Assembly: GCA_005223375.1 (NCBI GenBank) | Contig: RXOD01006382.1 | Coordinates: 1-10,507 of the forward strand | Reading direction: 5' to 3' | From: Amoebophrya sp. AT5.2 | Taxonomy: Eukaryota; Sar; Dinophyceae; Syndiniales; Amoebophryaceae | DNA: 10,507 bases | Part shown: positions 9,201 to 10,507 of the stretch, piece by piece | Layout: each line of letters opens with the position of its first letter | Numbering within the stretch: position 1 is the stretch's first letter | Made by a program: the position numbers and the translations under genes | The notes under the pieces: model-generated | Databases searched by the model: none | What the model saw: only the letters and a program-made list of their open reading frames with translations | Told to the model about the DNA's origin: nothing

Positions 9201-10416
9201 GTTCGAGACCAAGCAGAAATCCGCGCTCCGCAAGCTGCGCGCCGACGTCGTCAGACAGCGCGAGAACAGGAGGCGACAGGAATTTAGAAGTACCACCTCG
9301 CAGTCTACCTCCTCCAGCCTCGACCGCGTCCTGTCGAACCGGGAGCGGCGGATGCGGCGGCTGGAGGACGCCATTTTCGCGCAGGAGTACCGCGAGCAGC
9401 AGTTCGCGGGGACGAGGTCCAAGAATTCCCACGGCGCTGGAAATAATTGGTTCCAGCGCTGGATGCGCGACGAGTTTTTGCGGAACACCACGGTGGGCCG
9501 CATGGCGGTCCGGTACGGGTGGACGGAGGAGAACAGCGTGTTTTCCTTCGCCGACCGCGCCCGCGCGTACGAGCTTTTCGGGGATGAGTCCGCGACGCGG
9601 CACCGTAACCTGCAGATGGCCGGCGCGCTGCAGGTGGAGTCGAGCGTCACGGAGCTGGGCACCATCGCGTTCGTGGAAAAGCACGAACTCCCCCTGCTCG
9701 CGGACGCGCGACGCGTCAACCTGCAGATTAAGGGATCAACCCACTTTCCTGGACATCCCTGGGGGAGTGGACCTCTTCCTTGTAGGGTGTTAGGCTTAGG
9801 TAGCTGGTCTCGTATGATCGATGTCACAGGTGAGGACGGCCTGTATTTATTGTGTTGTATTTCTTGGTCCCGTATTTTTTCGTCTCATATTTTGCCTCAT
9901 TGTGCTCGCCTATGCTAGGGAGGAAGCTGGCGCCGCAAAGTGGCGTAGGCAGGAGGCGCCAAGAATGTTCTGCGTTGTCTTTTATTTCCACTCTGGTATT
10001 TTGTCTCGTGTTTGATCTTGACAATGGCGACCCGGACGAGCGACACCGGCCAAAAATGCCACCCCAGAAATGCCGTTTTCCGCCCCTCTAAGCAGAAGGA
10101 CGTGACCTTGGCCACGGCGCTGCTGTCCGACGCGAAGCAGGAGATCCGGTACCAGTCCCTGGACCCCGCGACGGCGCAGCAGCAGCGGCACGAGCACTCC
10201 CTACAGATCGAGGCGGAGCGGGTGCGGAACATGAACACGCGGCGGTCGATCTCGCAGGCGCTGACGCGGGTCTCGATCATGCGGGACCGGCTGGTGCGCG
10301 GGCTGATTCCCGGTTTGGTAACGAACGCGCGCAACCCGCTGCCGTTCAACACGGACCAGTTCTCGATGGACGTGGGGAAGGTGACCAACATGAGCGCGGT
10401 GAGCACGGCGTTCCAG
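101..10416 (+). CDS. Large polycystin-1/REJ-like extracellular protein, internal part, 11 exons
   Basis: Splicing 11 exons gives 1,964 stop-free codons; neither start nor end of the gene is in the window. Seen: Cys-bearing beta-rich segments at residues 1-615 (YLWEL at 139-143); another at 616-829 (FFRWE at 743-747); an NTAPGPPIRGG stretch at 838-848 followed by LSYSFGF at 899-905; helical sequence after about 960; Ser/acidic/Arg-rich linkers; Cys clusters at 1420-1423 and from 1615. Known of the family: REJ modules in polycystin-1 and sea urchin sperm receptors carry an N-x-PP-x-GG start and an L-x-Y-x-FGY-type motif, precede a GAIN/GPS region, and sit on the cell surface. Inference: this is the ectodomain of such a protein. 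No transmembrane helix or signal peptide is visible. The REJ assignment rests on motif resemblance only; another large adhesion-type ectodomain is possible. The exon structure is much firmer than the name. Confidence 0.6.
235..633 (+). mobile_element. Introner B1 (399 bp), non-GT-AG intron
   Basis: Begins TTAAGGG and ends CTCTAA. The flanking coding sequence CTGGA is duplicated at 230-234 and 634-638. Excising 404 nt (element plus one copy) gives GAG ACC CTG GAG GTG GAG, in frame. Shared with B2 (6181-6637): a left end with an A-run then GTGAGTTCAGC, an internal CCTCACTC block, CGGTCTAGTCT, GTCTTCTCTAGA, and a T-run near the right end. No register within the duplication yields GT...AG. It has no transposase-like frame, so it is non-autonomous. 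Confidence 0.85.
639..714 (+). CDS. Exon 2
   Basis: Residues 45-70, VEFGPDSVLRLGDEIELLADRVFAK, between introners of groups B and A. At 76 nt it is the second shortest exon. Both junctions are marked by 5-bp duplications (CTGGA on the left, CGAAG on the right) and keep the frame. Alternating hydrophobic residues suggest beta strands of a domain begun in exon 1; I cannot name it. Confidence 0.7.
715..1060 (+). mobile_element. Introner A1 (346 bp)
   Basis: Flanked by CGAAG at 710-714 and 1061-1065. Begins TTAAGGGGAGGATCAACCC and ends CACCCCTCTAA. The two ends form an imperfect terminal inverted repeat of about 30 bp: a left CCCATTTTCCTGGC pairs with a right GCCAAAAATGG. Between them are two blocks of degenerate 12-nt repeats around a conserved core (GCAAGCAGAACAAAGCGACG). 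Excision of 351 nt joins GCG AAG to CCG GAG in frame. The first 34 nt are identical to the partial A4 copy at 10417. Confidence 0.88.
823..1004 (+). repeat. Degenerate 12-nt repeats inside introner A1
   Basis: Consensus GTCTCGTATTTN. Block one has five units at 823-882, the last being GTCAGATTGTGC; block two has four at 957-1004. They flank the conserved GCAAGCAG...GACGG core. The same blocks occur in the other group A copies. Confidence 0.85.
1066..1348 (+). CDS. Exon 3, Ig/PKD/REJ-like strands
   Basis: Residues 71-165, starting PECTTPGDFSTCEF. It contains SIDSCGSITLKAD (116-128) followed by SYLWELDDEDG (138-148). A Cys-x-x-L-x-L-x-A strand followed by Y-x-W is the core pattern of PKD/REJ-type beta sandwiches in polycystin-like proteins, which is the basis of the family call for the upstream half. 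The exon ends NTVSTAMNQT; the NQT is a possible N-glycosylation site, consistent with an extracellular location. Strong coding signal: open throughout, with GC-rich third positions. Confidence 0.75.
1349..1776 (+). mobile_element. Introner C1 (428 bp)
   Basis: Flanked by GACGA at 1344-1348 and 1777-1781. Left end TTAAGGGTTGAAAAAACTC AGGT and right end ACCTGAGTTTTTTCAT ...CTCTAA make a clear terminal inverted repeat; a second inner pair is TTTAGG / CCTAAA. The interior is closely related to C2 (for example GCCCACGAGAAGGCTGCG and AGCAAATTGCAGC). Excision of 433 nt gives CAG ACG AAG TAC, in frame. Confidence 0.88.
1782..1949 (+). CDS. Exon 4
   Basis: Residues 165-221, KYALLQERLASTTSGTLYICVECMPQGFRYNMRVSVTSRWGLTAMKRFVIEKADYP. 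The alternating pattern (LYICVE, YNMRVSV, MKRFVIE) ending in a Pro looks like the last strands of the beta sandwich begun in exon 3. It is flanked by GACGA (left) and CCCCG (right) target duplications. Joining to exon 5 gives DYPAPTI, with a Pro-rich inter-domain linker as expected between tandem Ig/PKD-like modules. Confidence 0.75.
1950..2312 (+). mobile_element. Introner A2 (363 bp)
   Basis: Flanked by CCCCG at 1945-1949 and 2313-2317. It is the closest full-length relative of A1: same left end, same core (GCAAGCAGAACAAAGCGACG), same CCGCCAAAAATGG near the right end, and ACCCCTCTAA at the border. It differs by a longer 12-nt repeat block (seven units at 2058-2141). Excision of 368 nt gives TAC CCC GCC CCG, in frame. 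Confidence 0.88.
2058..2141 (+). repeat. Seven-unit 12-nt repeat inside introner A2
   Basis: Seven consecutive 12-nt units starting at 2058, 2070, 2082, 2094, 2106, 2118 and 2130 (for example CTCTCGTATTTC, GTCTCGTATTTA). A1 has five at the equivalent place, so the array changes copy number between elements. A further block of about four units lies near 2209-2256. Confidence 0.88.
2318..2804 (+). CDS. Exon 5, Cys-containing beta-rich segment
   Basis: Residues 221-383. It contains the Cys-rich stretch QSECAVGDQQLSCSWECES and later SQTMECGNELF, then beta-like strands (FRFRIVCVVVQ, AAELVIIRIERAPLKVILF). At the 3' end a TTAAG right after the CAGAA duplication starts the next introner, and reading on meets an in-frame stop at once. 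I see no family signature beyond a secreted, disulfide-rich look; it probably forms another Ig-like module of the same ectodomain. Confidence 0.75.
2805..3141 (+). mobile_element. Diverged group C introner (337 bp)
   Basis: Begins TTAAGCGAAG and ends CTGTAA, a one-base variant of CTCTAA. The duplication is imperfect: CAGAA (2800-2804) against CAGGA (3142-3146). The inner ends still pair (AAAAAACTCAGG on the left, a GTTTTTTCATA stretch on the right), and an internal CCCTTCAGGGAC followed by a CTCGGCAG-type stretch links it to C1. Excision of 342 nt gives CCG CAG AAG GCG, in frame. The decayed ends suggest an older insertion than C1 or C2. Confidence 0.75.
3147..3569 (+). CDS. Exon 6, Cys-rich segment
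   Basis: Residues 383-524, with about ten cysteines (for example VYLCLLDPGSLACSTL, FRCWKV, DTVCPGDNYVL, NTLCEEGTEV, TTCETAAGQCGPYTW, GGCFF). The spacing suggests several disulfides and a secreted or surface location. The last 39 nt (3531-3569) are duplicated exactly at 4196-4234. The exon ends at the GTAGA duplication of a group C introner; joined to exon 7 it reads GVRTVDAGMADRRP, and that joined sequence also exists in the DNA at 4196-4247. Confidence 0.75.
3570..3959 (+). mobile_element. Introner C2 (390 bp), with empty site nearby
   Basis: Flanked by GTAGA at 3565-3569 and 3960-3964. Begins TTAAGGGTTGAA and ends AACCTCTAA. Shares with C1 the left CAGGTTTAGGTCCAGGT, the interior (GCCCACGAGAAGGCTGCG, TCACCATCACTGAT) and the inverted right end (ATTTTTTCAT). 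Excision of 395 nt gives GTA GAC GCA GGC. The same junction occurs uninterrupted at 4225-4245, showing directly what the site looks like without the element. Confidence 0.92.
3965..4038 (+). CDS. Exon 7, short, ends at a GT donor
   Basis: Residues 524-549, AGMADRRPICFYVPTTETETTTFA plus one base. It is preceded by a group C introner and followed by GTACAG, the donor of an ordinary intron. Reading past the donor reaches TAA at 4083-4085. Joining G4038 to G4575 restores the frame (FAGTVETMASG). A second copy of this exon at 4235-4308 differs at two bases: one silent, and one changing Val to Ile. Confidence 0.7.
4142..4247. repeat. Perfect 52-bp inverted repeat with 2-nt spacer
   Basis: Arms 4142-4193 and 4196-4247 are exact reverse complements around CC at 4194-4195. 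The right arm is the joined exon 6/exon 7 sequence (51 of 52 bases identical to the spliced mRNA); the left arm is its antisense. Transcribed, the region would fold into a nearly loop-free 52-bp hairpin. In DNA it could extrude as a cruciform. Confidence 0.97.
4196..4415 (+). repeat. Intron-borne duplicate of exon 6 end, exon 7 and the following intron start
   Basis: 4196-4234 repeats 3531-3569, 4235-4308 repeats 3965-4038, and 4309 to about 4415 aligns with 4039 to about 4141 (shared TTGCTGCACTTA, AAAGTCGATGAAT, TTCTGTACAGTT). The 390-bp introner and one GTAGA copy are absent. The 113 exonic positions differ at two bases, while the intron part has several indels and substitutions. The copy is open in the same frame but has no in-phase acceptor, so it is probably not a normal exon. 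Confidence 0.9.
4575..4775 (+). CDS. Exon 8 between two GT-AG introns
   Basis: Residues 549-616, GTVETMASGATMSPCFTLNLGPDASPNG... ending PRTSD. It begins after CATCAG and ends at G|GTAAGT, a textbook donor; both junctions are in phase with their neighbours. The ATG at 4589 could suggest a separate gene start, but the frame joins both the upstream and the downstream exons, so one gene is simpler. Two cysteines; no recognised domain. The 3' junction (GAT G + TG CCG) gives SDVPKLD. Confidence 0.7.
4776..5539 (+). other. Canonical GT-AG intron containing a copy of the exon 9 start
   Basis: Donor G|GTAAGT (a strong U1-type site), pyrimidine-rich tract, acceptor CTACACCAG|TG, 764 nt; it joins GAT to GTG CCG in frame. 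It contains a 40-bp direct copy of the exon 9 start at 5076-5115. Two small hairpins are visible: GCGCCTTGGCGC at 5039-5050, and a GGGG...CCCC stem near 5151-5180. No introner ends and no independent gene. Confidence 0.75.
5076..5115 (+). repeat. 40-bp direct copy of 5539-5578 (start of exon 9)
   Basis: Exact 40-bp match covering GTGCCGAAGCTGG to GATCAACC. Upstream, the copy has TACAC directly joined to GTGCC, whereas the real exon has TACACCAGTGCC; the copy therefore lacks the AG acceptor and cannot be used as an alternative 3' splice site. Confidence 0.95.
5540..6180 (+). CDS. Exon 9, Ig/PKD-like module before the REJ-like region
   Basis: Residues 616-829. It starts after CACCAG with VPKLDIGYNTEINQVTF and continues with beta-rich sequence: EEYYTFHVTATHDDGRSG, VDVDIVDRP, FFRWEIFKKQSGG (743 on), IIEWDVTTTSRITFHLDPN and TSYKIILHVTTVVSGGQY. 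The W-containing strand, and the Y-x-I-x-L-x-V strand near the end, resemble the PKD/REJ fold. N-glycosylation motif in KNETE. The first 39 nt, together with the last base of the intron, are repeated at 5076-5115 inside the upstream intron. The 3' end is a CCTAC duplication flanking a group B introner. Confidence 0.75.
6181..6637 (+). mobile_element. Introner B2 (457 bp)
   Basis: Flanked by CCTAC at 6176-6180 and 6638-6642. Begins TTAAGGCTGCAAAAAATGTG and ends TTTTTCTAA, a one-base variant of CTCTAA. Related to B1 through GTGAGTTCAGC, GGAATTG, the CCTCACTC block, CGGTCTAGTCT and GTCTTCTCTAGAC. The left A-run and the right ATTTTTTGT form part of a weak terminal inverted repeat. Excision of 462 nt gives ACC TAC TAC GGG, in frame. 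Confidence 0.85.
6643..9727 (+). CDS. Exon 10, REJ-like region and downstream stalk, 3.1 kb
   Basis: Residues 830-1858. Order: YGKAQRVINTAPGPPIRGG (830-848) and LSYSFGF (899-905), resembling an REJ module; helical sequence from about 960 (EEIKFALLGDG... then LTADQYTELQNEF); Arg/Glu-rich REEAEAKRR and acidic SSESDEVEEAEEF near 1140-1165; helices with KKEFEKRLRILKILDEL; a C-x-x-C in SCSFCGVYH (1420-1423); Gly/Ser-rich linkers near 1515-1590; a Cys cluster DCPSAFCDDVGLICF (1614 on) through QCCGEKNPETLCNQPPCWF; two charged helices (about 1676-1710 and 1727-1745). Known: in polycystins the segment between REJ and GPS is helical GAIN-like. Inference: the same layout with low-complexity insertions. 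Reading past 9727 enters an introner. Confidence 0.75.
9728..10091 (+). mobile_element. Introner A3 (364 bp), diverged
   Basis: Flanked by GCAGA at 9723-9727 and 10092-10096. Its left end matches A1 with a small deletion (TTAAGGGATCAACCCACTTT) and the right end is CGCCCCTCTAA. Group A features kept: TGGTCTCGTATGAT, GTCCCGTATTTT-type repeats, an ATTGTGCT core and AAATGCC near the right end. Excision of 369 nt gives CTG CAG AAG GAC, in frame. An open frame running from exon 10 into this element is only read-through. Confidence 0.85.
10097..10416 (+). CDS. Exon 11 (last visible), possible GAIN subdomain
   Basis: Residues 1858-1964, KDVTLATALLSDAKQEIRYQ... ending SAVSTAFQ. It looks mostly helical, then has LVRGLIPGLVTNARNPLPFNTDQFSMDVGKV, a shift from helix to strands that resembles the helical GAIN subdomain ahead of a GPS site. 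This is inference; the GPS Cys and cleavage motif are not in the window. NMS is a possible glycosylation site. The exon ends at TCCAG followed by TTAAGGGGAGG, the start of a group A introner that runs off the window. Confidence 0.7.
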
Positions 10417-10507
10417 TTAAGGGGAGGATCAACCCATTTTCCTGGCCATTGGTCTGCTGGTGGCGGTCTTGTAGTTGTTCGTCTCGTGGTTGGTCTGGTA
10501 TGATGTG
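10417..10507 (+). mobile_element. Introner A4, 5' part only
   Basis: Begins TTAAGGGGAGGATCAACCC right after TCCAG (10412-10416), the predicted left copy of the target duplication. The first 34 nt are identical to A1, and the following GTCTTGTAGTTG and TGGTCTGGTATGATG match the 12-nt repeat style of group A. The right end is outside the window. Confidence 0.82.

Noticed and set aside
8598..9827. 409-codon open frame on the minus strand opposite exon 10
   Set aside because: It is a by-product of GC-rich codon bias on the + strand: its sequence is rich in Arg, Ser and Pro with no domain, it overlaps well-supported exon 10 and it runs into introner A3.
6661..9918. Stand-alone 1,085-codon gene starting at GTG 6661
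   Set aside because: The frame continues upstream to the CCTAC junction at 6643 and joins exon 9 in phase. Its last 63 codons lie in introner A3 and are read-through, so start and stop are both artefacts.
1..10507. CRISPR array, operon, tRNA or rRNA
   Set aside because: No repeat-spacer pattern, no cloverleaf-like segment and no rRNA-like sequence was seen; the 12-nt units are contiguous with no spacers. The intron-exon structure points to a eukaryote.

Overview
The window looks like nuclear DNA of a protist and holds one protein-coding gene on the + strand. Both ends of the gene lie outside the window. The exons are GC-rich, with G or C favoured at the third codon position. They are cut up by AT-richer intervening sequences that fall into repeated families. 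Intron-like mobile elements (introners) of this kind, with inverted ends, target-site duplications and non-GT-AG borders, are known from alveolates, notably syndinian dinoflagellates such as Amoebophrya. I infer an alveolate, probably dinoflagellate-lineage host, but the sequence does not prove it.

Gene model: eleven exons (101-234, 639-714, 1066-1348, 1782-1949, 2318-2804, 3147-3569, 3965-4038, 4575-4775, 5540-6180, 6643-9727, 10097-10416) join into one frame of 5,892 nt, exactly 1,964 codons with no stop. Residue numbers below count from codon 101-103. The product resembles the extracellular part of a polycystin-1/REJ (receptor for egg jelly) protein: beta-rich Ig/PKD-like segments, an REJ-like segment, then a helical and Cys-containing region that may be the start of a GAIN domain. 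No membrane helix is seen; the GPS site and transmembrane part would lie downstream.

Introns are of two kinds. Two are ordinary GT-AG introns (4039-4574 and 4776-5539). The other eight complete ones, plus a partial one at each window edge, are introner elements. They begin TTAAG, end CTCTAA (or a one-base variant) and are flanked by a 5-bp duplication of coding sequence. Removing the element plus one copy of the duplication restores the frame every time. Three related groups are interleaved: A (715-1060, 1950-2312, 9728-10091, 10417 to the edge), B (235-633, 6181-6637) and C (1349-1776, 3570-3959, diverged 2805-3141). The element at the left edge is unassigned. Together they fill about 3.27 kb, 31% of the window.

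The most unusual region is 3531-4415. A segment spanning the exon 6/exon 7 junction is duplicated inside the following GT-AG intron, but without the introner that splits the original. This gives an internal empty site that fixes the insertion point and the 5-bp duplication. The copy also starts with a perfect 52-bp inverted repeat around a 2-nt spacer, so the intron RNA should fold into a long hairpin whose stem matches the spliced mRNA. The second GT-AG intron likewise carries a 40-bp copy of the start of its downstream exon.
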